Source: Caulobacterales bacterium
GTDB lineage: Bacteria; Pseudomonadota; Alphaproteobacteria; Caulobacterales; Parvularculaceae
NCBI GenBank assembly: GCA_020638525.1
Contig: JACKIL010000024.1
Location: forward strand, 1-15,624
DNA length: 15,624 bases
Direction of reading: 5' to 3'
The number at the start of each line of letters is the position of its first letter. Position 1 is the stretch's first letter. The position numbers and the translations under genes were made by a program. Shown in pieces: positions 1-5,712 of this stretch. The notes beneath the pieces were generated by a model, which was given only the letters and a program-made list of their open reading frames with translations, was not told the origin of the DNA and ran no database searches.

Positions 1-482
1 TCGGCCGCGACCGGCTGCTTCTCGGCGTCGGCGCGAGCGTCGTGACGGCGAACGAAGACGTGCAGGCGCTTTCGGCGCTCTATGGCGACTACAAGGCTTA
101 CGCAGTCGGCCTCAATGTCGGCTATCGCGGCATCACGCTTGGCGGCTCTGTGAAGACGACCAATGCGGGCCTCGCCAATCTCGATGAAGACGGCTACCTC
201 GCCTTCGACGCGGGCATCACGTTCCGCACCGGCGAGGACAAGGGCGACTGGGGCTTCATGCTCGGTTACGGCCAGTCCGAAGCGAGCGCGCTCGGGCCCA
301 ATCCGGCCGATCCCATTCTCTTCCGTGACACGCAAACCGCTCAGGCGGGCGTGACCTATTTCGTTGGCCGCGGCATCACCATCGGCGCCGCAGCTCAATA
401 TGTCGAATCCACCAAGGCTGCGACGGCAGGCGGGCCGCAAGAAGCAACGACCGTCGTTATAGAAAGCTCGGTGAAATTCTAA
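1..482 (+). CDS. Outer-membrane porin, 3' part (5' end outside window)
   Basis: This is the C-terminal ~160 residues of a Gram-negative trimeric-type porin, a beta-barrel that would let small solutes diffuse across the outer membrane. The reading frame (first full codon at base 3) is open to the window edge, so the GTG at 42 is an internal Val, not the start. What is visible is alternating amphipathic strands rich in Gly, Tyr and Thr (for example GITFRTGEDKGDWGFMLGYG and GVTYFVGRGITIGAAAQYVE), and the chain ends in SSVKF. A terminal Phe is the classic Bam-recognised signal of outer-membrane beta-barrels. A strong intrinsic terminator follows 28 bp after the stop, so the gene ends its transcription unit here. 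Membership of the alphaproteobacterial porin family is inferred from pattern; the substrate cannot be told. Confidence 0.85.
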   Translation, partial: GRDRLLLGVGASVVTANEDVQALSALYGDYKAYAVGLNVGYRGITLGGSVKTTNAGLANLDEDGYLAFDAGITFRTGEDKGDWGFMLGYGQSEASALGPNPADPILFRDTQTAQAGVTYFVGRGITIGAAAQYVESTKAATAGGPQEATTVVIESSVKF

Positions 483-510
483 GCGCCTAGCTTAGAGGGG
501 ATAACAGGCT

Positions 511-541
511 GGGGCGGACTTCGGTCCGCCCCTTTCTTTTT
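511..541 (+). terminator. Intrinsic terminator of the porin gene (UUCG tetraloop)
   Basis: A perfect 9-bp stem, GGGGCGGAC (511-519) with GTCCGCCCC (524-532), closes on a TTCG tetraloop (520-523). It is followed by the T-rich run TTTCTTTTT (533-541). The C(UUCG)G loop is exceptionally stable in RNA. The hairpin lies 28 bp past the porin stop codon. Confidence 0.93.
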
Positions 542-601
542 CACAGCTTTCCTTTTCACAAGCGCCGATTAGTCTTTGCTCATTCTTTCGGGGAGGACGC
601 C

Positions 602-1069
602 ATGACAGCACGCGCTGAACTTTCCACACGCCTCATTCTTTGCTGTCTCGCCTTGGTCGCCGGCGCTAGCCTTGCGAGCGGATGCGCGAAAACCGCGCAA
701 GCAGGAGAAGAGGAGCGCGCAATGCCTCAGACGAACAATCACATCGACTATGTAGAGTTCGCCGCAGGCGACATCGCCGCGTTCAAGACATTCTATGCGG
801 CGGCTTTCGGCTGGACGTTTCAGGATTGGGGCCCCGATTACGCATCCTTCCAGGGTGCAGGGATTGATGGCGGCGTGCGCGGCGGTGAGGAAGCAAAGCC
901 CGGCTCGACGCTCGTCATTCTCTATGCGGACGATCTCGAAGCTTCGGAGAAAAGCGTCGTCGCGGCGGGCGGCGAGGTCACTGAGCGTCATGAATTCCCG
1001 GGCGGGCGCCGCTTCCACTTCCGCGACCCGGTCGGCAATGTGCTCGCCGTGTGGACGAAAGCGGAATAG
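602..1069 (+). CDS. VOC (glyoxalase/bleomycin-resistance fold) protein, probably a lipoprotein
   Basis: The product is a single small VOC-fold domain of ~115 residues (residues ~41-155), a fold used by glyoxalase-like metal enzymes and binding proteins; substrate unknown. Visible VOC hallmarks are the opening HIDYVEFAAGDI, the FYAAAFGW segment and the closing FRDPVGNVLAVW. Residues 1-40 look like a lipoprotein signal: an Arg-containing n-region, the hydrophobic stretch LILCCLALVAGASL, then ASGC with Cys28 as lipid anchor (the -3 residue is Ala, not the preferred Leu), followed by a Glu-rich linker. The ATG at 602 has GGGGAGG 5 nt upstream. A second in-frame ATG at 722 (Met41) has an equally good AGGAG (711-715) at 6 nt and would give a cytosolic domain without signal. 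The long form is listed because its 40-residue extension makes a coherent signal sequence. It stands alone between the porin terminator and a convergent gene. Confidence 0.8.
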   Translation: MTARAELSTRLILCCLALVAGASLASGCAKTAQAGEEERAMPQTNNHIDYVEFAAGDIAAFKTFYAAAFGWTFQDWGPDYASFQGAGIDGGVRGGEEAKPGSTLVILYADDLEASEKSVVAAGGEVTERHEFPGGRRFHFRDPVGNVLAVWTKAE

Positions 1070-1078
1070 CCGCGCTCC

Positions 1079-1693
1079 TCAGGCCTTCGGCGCGAAGGCG
1101 CTGATCGCCGCGAGCCCTGCCACGTTCATTCCGGCGAGCTCGGCCGCATTCGTCTCGTCGACGCCGCCAAGAGCGATCACCGGAAGCGGCGAGGTTTCGG
1201 CGAGCGCCCTGAAGCGCTCCGGCCCGAGGGCGGCCGCTCCCGGGTGGCTCAGCGTCGGGAAGGCAGGGGAGAGGAGAGCAAGGCTCGCCCCGATCGCGGC
1301 GGCGCGCGCAAGCTCCCCTGCAGAATGGCACGCGGCGGTGACGAAAAGCCCCTCAAGGGCCGGGGGCGCTGAAAGCTGGCCCGCGCGCAGGTGAACGCCC
1401 GCCGCCCCAACCTTCCGCGCAAGGCCCGCATCCGCGCCGACCATAAGGACGAGGCCGCGCCGCGCCGCCACCGCCGCAAGGCGCCGCGCCAGCGCCTCCC
1501 GCGCCGGATCGTCGTAATGGCGCAGGAGGATCGCCGCACCCTCCGGCAGGGCCTCTGCGACGCTTATGGGGCCGGGCCCCCTCGGGTCCGTCAGGAAGGC
1601 GAGGGCGAAGGGCGTTTTGACGCCGCCCGCCGAATTGAGCGCCATGGCGGCGGCTGCTAGCTTCCCCGCCCGTTCCCCGAAAGTCTCACTCAA
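1079..1693 (-). CDS. Thiamine-phosphate-synthase family protein (ThiE/TenI-like), degenerate active site
   Basis: This 204-residue TIM-barrel protein belongs to the ThiE/TenI superfamily. ThiE joins the thiazole and pyrimidine halves of thiamine; TenI relatives are tautomerases. Family landmarks are LTDP (34-37), GVHLR (99-103), ACHSAGEL (121-128), SPAFPTLSHPG (142-152) and PVIALGGV (171-178). Lysines expected in true ThiE are missing: the R-x-K of the diphosphate/pyrimidine site reads LRHYDD, and the PTxTK motif reads PTLSHPG. Thiamine phosphate synthesis is therefore doubtful, and a TenI-like or unknown role is as likely. The start chosen is TTG at 1693, which has a GAGGGGCGGGG ribosome-binding stretch just upstream. 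The next start, ATG at 1645 (Met17), lacks one but would still cover the domain. The gene is divergent from yggS with only 14 bp between starts and converges on the VOC gene. Confidence 0.72.
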   Translation of the reverse strand: MSETFGERAGKLAAAAMALNSAGGVKTPFALAFLTDPRGPGPISVAEALPEGAAILLRHYDDPAREALARRLAAVAARRGLVLMVGADAGLARKVGAAGVHLRAGQLSAPPALEGLFVTAACHSAGELARAAAIGASLALLSPAFPTLSHPGAAALGPERFRALAETSPLPVIALGGVDETNAAELAGMNVAGLAAISAFAPKA

Positions 1694-1707
1694 GAGCCCC
1701 GCCCCTC

Positions 1708-2391
1708 ATGCCTGATGCAACGCCTGCCGATCCCGTCGCCAATCTCGCCCGTATTCGCGCGCGCCTCAATGCGGCGGCTGAAGAGGCTGGCCGAAAGCCA
1801 GAAGACATCACGGTCATTGCGGTATCGAAAAATCATGGGGCCGAGGCGATCCTGCCCCTCCTCGAAGCTGGGCACCGGGTCTTCGGGGAGAACCGCGTGC
1901 AGGAGGCGATGGGCAAATGGCCGGCGTTGAAAGAGCGCTACCCGGATATCGAGCTCCACCTCATCGGTCCCCTCCAGACCAACAAGGCGAAGGAGGCGGT
2001 CGCCTTTTTCGACGTCATCGAGACGGTCGATCGCCCGAAGCTCGCCCGTATCCTTTCGGAAGAGATGGCGCGGCAGGGCAAGACCCTTCGCCTCCTTGTT
2101 CAGGTGAACACCGGCGAGGAAGAGCAGAAGGCCGGCGCCGCCCCTCAGGAGGCTGACGCCTTCATCGCCCAGTGCCGCGACGAGTATGGCCTCGCCATTG
2201 ACGGCCTCATGTGCATTCCGCCAGCGGAAGAAGCGCCTGCGCCGCACTTTGCGCTGCTTGCGAAGATCGCGGCGCGCAACGGCCTCAAAACGCTCTCCAT
2301 GGGCATGAGCGGCGATTATGAAATCGCGGCGACCTTGGGGGCGACCCATGTGCGCGTCGGAACGGAGATATTCGGGGCGCGTGCCTATTAA
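1708..2391 (+). CDS. yggS: YggS/PLPBP family pyridoxal-phosphate homeostasis protein
   Basis: The product is a 227-residue, full-length member of the YggS/PROSC/PLPBP family. These are PLP-binding proteins with an alanine-racemase-type barrel fold but no known enzyme activity; they buffer free PLP and influence amino-acid metabolism. Seen directly: VIAVSKNH with PLP-lysine Lys41, FGENRVQEA (59-67), HLIGPLQTNKAKEA (84-97) and the phosphate-binding C-terminal signature SMGMSGDYEIAATLGATHVR followed by VGTEIFG. ATG 1708 is the first start and gives the normal family N-terminus. No Shine-Dalgarno sequence is visible (the preceding bases are C-rich), so a leaderless or unusual initiation is possible. 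It runs divergently from the ThiE/TenI-like gene, so the two vitamin-linked genes share a very compressed control region. Confidence 0.95.
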   Translation: MPDATPADPVANLARIRARLNAAAEEAGRKPEDITVIAVSKNHGAEAILPLLEAGHRVFGENRVQEAMGKWPALKERYPDIELHLIGPLQTNKAKEAVAFFDVIETVDRPKLARILSEEMARQGKTLRLLVQVNTGEEEQKAGAAPQEADAFIAQCRDEYGLAIDGLMCIPPAEEAPAPHFALLAKIAARNGLKTLSMGMSGDYEIAATLGATHVRVGTEIFGARAY

Positions 2392-2438
2392 CGCTTCGCC
2401 GCGCGATGACATCGCAGCATCGTAACGGTAATGTGAGA

Positions 2439-2457
2439 GCGTTGTTATTTCCAACGC
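2439..2457. promoter_or_regulatory. Inverted repeat upstream of the response-regulator gene
   Basis: GCGTTG (2439-2444) and CAACGC (2452-2457) form a 6-bp inverted repeat around an AT-rich 7-nt spacer. It lies 54 bp before the response-regulator ATG in a 120-bp intergenic region that is otherwise less GC-rich than its surroundings. It has the geometry of a dimeric operator, possibly autoregulatory, or of a weak hairpin. There is no direct evidence for either, and OmpR-family sites are usually direct rather than inverted repeats. Confidence 0.3.
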
Positions 2458-2511
2458 CTTCACGTTAGGGGCTAAGAGGCGGAACACGAGAAGAGAGAGC
2501 GACGGACCCCT

Positions 2512-3201
2512 ATGCCGCGAGCCAAACGAATCCTCCTTGTCGATGACGACGCGCTTCTGCGCGAGACCCTGCTCGACCAGTTTTCGCTGCACGACGAATT
2601 TGCGGTGGAAGCGGCGGCGACAGCGGCCGAAGCGATCGAGAAGGTGAAAGAAGAGGCCCATATCGACCTCGTCCTGCTCGATGTCGGCCTGCCCGATATG
2701 GACGGGCGCCAGGCCTGCGAGCTGATGCGCCGCGGCGGGTTCAAATCGCCGATCATCATGCTCACGGGCGCCGATACGGACGCCGATGAAGTGCTGGGCC
2801 TCAACTCCGGCGCGAATGACTATGTGACGAAGCCGTTCAAGTTCGCCGTGCTGCTCGCGCGCCTGCGCGCGCACTTAAGGAGCCACGAGCAGAGCGAGGA
2901 CGCCGTCTTCAAGATCGGGCCGTATGAATTTCGCCCGGCGGTGAAGATGCTCGTCACCGACGCGGACAAAAAAATCCGCCTCACCGAGAAAGAAACGTCG
3001 ATCCTCAAATATCTCTATCGTGCGGGCGGGCGCCCTGTGACGCGCGACGTCCTGCTCGACGAAGTGTGGGGCTATAATTCTGGCGTGACGACGCACACGT
3101 TGGAAACGCACGTCTATCGCCTGCGCCAGAAGATCGAACCTGATCCGACGAACGCTGCAATCCTGCTGACGGAAAGCGGCGGCTATCGCCTGGCTATCTG
3201 A
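2512..3201 (+). CDS. OmpR/PhoB-family response regulator (orphan)
   Basis: The product is a 229-residue two-domain transcription factor. The receiver domain (~5-120) has the acidic triad DDD (11-13), phospho-acceptor Asp57 in LLDVGLPDMDG, the switch Thr85 in MLTGAD and Lys107 in TKPF, so phosphorylation chemistry looks intact. The C-terminal winged-helix domain (~130-229) has the OmpR signature RLTEKETSILKYLYRAGG, then VLLDEVWGY, the recognition-helix stretch TTHTLETHVYRLRQKIEPD and the wing LTESGGYRL. No histidine kinase gene is adjacent, so the partner must be encoded elsewhere. The style resembles essential alphaproteobacterial envelope regulators of the CenR kind, but that is a guess and no symbol is assigned. 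The purine-rich GAGAAGAGAGAG ahead of the ATG may serve as ribosome-binding site, though its spacing is long. An arsC-family gene follows after 5 bp and is probably cotranscribed. Confidence 0.93.
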   Translation: MPRAKRILLVDDDALLRETLLDQFSLHDEFAVEAAATAAEAIEKVKEEAHIDLVLLDVGLPDMDGRQACELMRRGGFKSPIIMLTGADTDADEVLGLNSGANDYVTKPFKFAVLLARLRAHLRSHEQSEDAVFKIGPYEFRPAVKMLVTDADKKIRLTEKETSILKYLYRAGGRPVTRDVLLDEVWGYNSGVTTHTLETHVYRLRQKIEPDPTNAAILLTESGGYRLAI

Positions 3202-3206
3202 TCTTC

Positions 3207-3554
3207 ATGGCGCTGACGATCTGGCACAACCCGCGCTGTTCGAAATCGCGCAGCGCCCTTGCGCTTCTTGAAGAGCGGGGCCTCGCGCCGAACGTCGTCC
3301 TCTATCTTGAAACGCCGCCTACGGAAGATGAAATCGCCGCAGCGCTCAAAGCGCTGAAGAAAGCGCCTCGCGACATCATCCGCAAAAGCGAGGACGCCTA
3401 CAAATCGCTGGATCTAGCGGACGAGACGCTCTCCGACGCAGCGCTCGTCAAGGCGATGGCGGAAAATCCCATCCTCATCGAACGGCCGATCGTCTTCAAC
3501 GGCAGGAAGGCCGCCATCGGCCGCCCGCCGGAAGCCGTGCTGGAGATCCTTTAA
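3207..3554 (+). CDS. arsC: ArsC-family arsenate reductase (glutaredoxin type)
   Basis: This 115-residue ArsC-fold protein is full length for the family. ArsC reduces arsenate to arsenite using glutathione and glutaredoxin. Visible residues match the E. coli enzyme: the catalytic Cys11 in HNPRCSKSR and the three arginines of the anion site, Arg59 (DIIRKSED), Arg93 (IERPIVF) and Arg106 (AIGRPPE). ATG 3207 lies 5 bp after the regulator stop and has no clear Shine-Dalgarno sequence, which suggests translational coupling with the regulator gene. No ArsR, ArsB or Acr3 gene is nearby, so this is not a classical arsenic operon. Many stand-alone ArsC-like proteins have unproven substrates. The gene converges on the collar-protein locus with a 12-bp gap. 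Confidence 0.9.
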   Translation: MALTIWHNPRCSKSRSALALLEERGLAPNVVLYLETPPTEDEIAAALKALKKAPRDIIRKSEDAYKSLDLADETLSDAALVKAMAENPILIERPIVFNGRKAAIGRPPEAVLEIL

Positions 3555-3566
3555 GTCGCGCCTTTC

Positions 3567-4196
3567 TCAGCTCCGCGACGGATAGATTCCTTCAAGCGCG
3601 ATGCAAGCTTTGACGACGAGATAAGGCTGCATGTTGCTGACGGGCTGATTTCCCCCGGCGTTCGAGACGCTCGTATTCGCGCTGAGCGCGCTTGCGTCCA
3701 TTTCGACGTTGGACGGAGCGTTCGTGAAGATTCGGCTCGTGCGGCCATCGGCAAGGTTAGCGCCTGCCGGCGCCGGCGTCGCGCCGTTTCCGGCGGCGGC
3801 TCGCATCACATATTGCGTCGTCGCGCCATGCGAATGCACGGGCAGCTGGGTCGCCGCCAGCGTCGTCGTTTCGGTTCCAATCGTCTGACCGAGAATGCGA
3901 GACGAAAGGCCGGGGCCCTGACCGGTATGGATCGCAACGCGTCCGCGCAGGTCGGGCAGGCCGAAAGTCGAAACCCCGTCGCCGCCATATGTCGTGCCGA
4001 TGAGCGAGAATAGAGCGTCGTTCTGCGAGATAGCGAGAAGTTGGCCGTTCGCTTCCGCCCAGCCTCTCGGGCAGTAGGTAGCGCCGGTCCACATCACCGT
4101 GCCAAGATAGGGCGTTGCTTGCGCATTGGCTGCGCCGCCGGAGACAAGGCTTGCGGTGAAAGCGCCAAGGGCGGCGATCGTTGCAGCGTGTTTCAT
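3567..4196 (-). CDS. Secreted phage-tail-collar domain protein (MdpB-like), paralogue 1
   Basis: The product is a 209-residue exported protein made almost entirely of the tail-collar/microcystin-dependent-protein (MdpB) fold, first known from phage T4 short tail fibres. Residues 1-25 form a Sec signal with predicted cleavage ANA|QATPYLG. Core motifs are YCPRGWAEANGQLLAI, ALFSLIGTTYGGDG, FGLPDLRGRV, GQGPGLSSRILGQTIGTETTT and LPVHSH; the chain ends in MQPYLVVKACIALEGIYPSRS. Two mature Cys residues (YCPRGW and KACIAL) are shared with both neighbours and could form a disulfide in an extracytoplasmic setting. It is the third and last of three tandem genes on this strand, 62 bp after paralogue 2, with GGAG ~9 nt before its ATG. 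Cellular function is unknown. A surface fibre or adhesin-like role is inference from the family and the signal peptide. Confidence 0.88.
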   Translation of the reverse strand: MKHAATIAALGAFTASLVSGGAANAQATPYLGTVMWTGATYCPRGWAEANGQLLAISQNDALFSLIGTTYGGDGVSTFGLPDLRGRVAIHTGQGPGLSSRILGQTIGTETTTLAATQLPVHSHGATTQYVMRAAAGNGATPAPAGANLADGRTSRIFTNAPSNVEMDASALSANTSVSNAGGNQPVSNMQPYLVVKACIALEGIYPSRS

Positions 4197-4258
4197 CGAT
4201 AGAACTCCAAATTTCCAACCGCGTTCTTTGCGCGGACTTCGTTCAAATCGTCATTCGC

Positions 4259-4891
4259 TTACGGGCGGGGCGGATAAACGCCCTCGAGCGCGATGCACGC
4301 CGTCATGGTGAGCACCGGTTGCACGTTGTTGAATGGCTGGCTTCCGCCGGCGACGCCCAAAGTCGTCTGTGCGCTGACCGAATCCGCGGCCATGTCGACA
4401 TCGGCCGGTCCCGGCGCATAAGCGCGCGTCGTCCCGCCCGAAGCGAGCACATTGCCGCCCGGCGCTGTCGTGTTTCCGGCGCCCGAACTTGCACGCGCGA
4501 CTACGCCGCCTGAGGCGCTGTGCGTGTGCTGCGGCATTTGGGATTCGAGCAGGGTCGTCGATTCGGCGCCGGCTTGCTCGCCGAGCACGTGATTTGGCAG
4601 CCCTGGGCCTTGGCCGGGTCCCAGGGTGACGCGTCCGCGCAGGTCGGGCAGCGCGAAGGTCGACTGACCATCGCCGCCATAGGTCGTCCCAAGCAGTGAG
4701 AACAGCGCCGTATACTGCGAGATCGGAAGGAGTGCGCCATTGGCGGGCGTCCAGCCTCTCGGGCAGAAATTGAATCCCGTCCAAATGATCTGGCCGAGAT
4801 AGGGTTCGTCGCCTTGCGCGAACGCCGGCGCGCACGCGCCGAAGCCGGCGAGGAAAGCGGAGGCGAGAGCGAATATTTTCTTTTTCATCAT
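4259..4891 (-). CDS. Secreted phage-tail-collar domain protein (MdpB-like), paralogue 2
   Basis: This 210-residue paralogue has the same order of motifs: signal peptide MMKKKIFALASAFLAGFGAC with likely cleavage AFA|QGDEP, then FCPRGWTPANGALLPI, ALFSLLGTTYGGDGQSTFALPDLRGRV, GQGPGLPNHVLGEQAG, MPQHTH and the C-terminal MTACIALEGVYPPRP. The middle variable section (~120-180) is Gly/Ala/Ser/Thr-rich, as in phage collar proteins where this part tolerates change. The start is the first of two adjacent ATGs (4891), which has GAGGAG 9 nt upstream. Only 21 bp separate it from paralogue 3, so the two are almost certainly on one transcript. An extra Cys within the signal region (GFGAC) is not a good lipobox. 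Function unknown. Confidence 0.88.
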   Translation of the reverse strand: MMKKKIFALASAFLAGFGACAPAFAQGDEPYLGQIIWTGFNFCPRGWTPANGALLPISQYTALFSLLGTTYGGDGQSTFALPDLRGRVTLGPGQGPGLPNHVLGEQAGAESTTLLESQMPQHTHSASGGVVARASSGAGNTTAPGGNVLASGGTTRAYAPGPADVDMAADSVSAQTTLGVAGGSQPFNNVQPVLTMTACIALEGVYPPRP

Positions 4892-4912
4892 GATACGGAT
4901 CTCCTCTGCGCC

Positions 4913-5554
4913 TCAGCTGCGCGACGGAAAGATGCCCTGCAGCGCGATGCAGGCGCGCAGCGTAAGCGTGGGCTGCATGTTGTTGAAAGGCTGTCCTCCG
5001 CCCGCGGTTCCGGTCTGCGCCGACGCGCTGATCGATGTTGCGCCAAGGTCGAGGCTCGCGGCGGCCGGGGAGTAGAGGCGGCTGGTGCGCCCGTTTGCAA
5101 GAACGTTTCCTGTCGGGCTCGCCGAACTCGCCGGCGCCGAGCTCGCCTTCATCGTGATCGTCGTCGAAGCTGAATGCGTGTGTGCAGGCATCTGTGCGGC
5201 GGTGAGCGTTGTCGTCTCGGCGCCTGTCGTCTGTCCGATGACGTAATTGGAAAGCCCCGGCCCCTGCCCGTAGTTGACCGGCGCGCGTCCCTGCAGATTC
5301 GGCAAAGCGAAGTTGACCGTTCCATTGCCGCCATAGGTCGTCCCAAGCAGCGAAAAGAGCGCCTGGTTCTGGTTGATCGGCAAAAGCTGGCCGTTCGCTT
5401 CGGCGAAGCCTCTCGGGCAAAATGTCTCCGCCACCCACATTATTTGGCCGAGAAACGGTTGCTGCGCGCTGGCCGGCGTCGAAACGCCCGCCGACGACAC
5501 GGCGGCGACAGCGATCGCCGCCAGACCCGCTTTCCGTAGCTTTGCAGTCTTCAT
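4913..5554 (-). CDS. Secreted phage-tail-collar domain protein (MdpB-like), paralogue 3 (first gene of the trio)
   Basis: The product is 213 residues from the ATG at 5554, chosen over a longer frame (to 5632) because GGGAGGAAG sits just upstream and a clean signal peptide starts there: a basic n-region (MKTAKLRK), a hydrophobic AGLAAIAVAAV core and cleavage near ASA|QQPFLG. The mature part repeats the collar/MdpB motifs: FCPRGFAEANGQLLPI, ALFSLLGTTYGGNG, FALPNLQGRAPV, GQGPGLSNYVIGQTTGAETTT, MPAHTH and LRACIALQGIFPSRS. It is closest in style to stand-alone microcystin-dependent proteins. As the promoter-proximal gene it would set expression of all three. Its ~120-bp leader contains a perfect 8-bp palindrome (5581-5599). 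No phage structural genes lie nearby, which argues against a prophage remnant and for a host-adapted locus. Confidence 0.88.
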   Translation of the reverse strand: MKTAKLRKAGLAAIAVAAVSSAGVSTPASAQQPFLGQIMWVAETFCPRGFAEANGQLLPINQNQALFSLLGTTYGGNGTVNFALPNLQGRAPVNYGQGPGLSNYVIGQTTGAETTTLTAAQMPAHTHSASTTITMKASSAPASSASPTGNVLANGRTSRLYSPAAASLDLGATSISASAQTGTAGGGQPFNNMQPTLTLRACIALQGIFPSRS

Positions 5555-5580
5555 GGTCTTCCTCCCGCACGCATCTAAAC

Positions 5581-5599
5581 CGGCGCAGCGCCTGCGCCG
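5581..5599. promoter_or_regulatory. Palindrome in the leader of the collar-protein operon
   Basis: CGGCGCAG (5581-5588) and CTGCGCCG (5592-5598 plus G5599) are perfect inverted repeats around CGC. The element lies 27 bp upstream of the first collar ATG. It could be an operator or an mRNA hairpin in the 5' leader. No T-run follows on the minus strand, so it is not a terminator. Confidence 0.35.
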
Positions 5600-5675
5600 A
5601 ATTGGCTGATGACCGCAATATTTTGAACGCAACTGGCGGAGAGTGCGGGGTCGTCGCGCTTGTCCGCTTCTGCAC

Positions 5676-5702
5676 GAAAATAAGCGCCCGACAGCGGGCG
5701 CT
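5676..5702 (-). terminator. Intrinsic terminator of the VPLPA-CTERM gene
   Basis: On the minus strand an 8-bp perfect stem, AGCGCCCG/CGGGCGCT (5683-5690 with 5695-5702), has a 4-nt loop and is followed by TATTTTC. It lies ~10 bp beyond the stop of the CTERM gene and upstream of the collar genes. It should separate the two units, at least partly. Confidence 0.8.
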
Positions 5703-5712
5703 CGAAACCTTC

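Noticed and set aside
1690..2874. A 394-codon minus-strand frame across yggS and the response regulator
   Set aside because: It is antisense to two well-identified genes, has an Arg/Asp/Leu-rich composition and no motif; a high-GC shadow.
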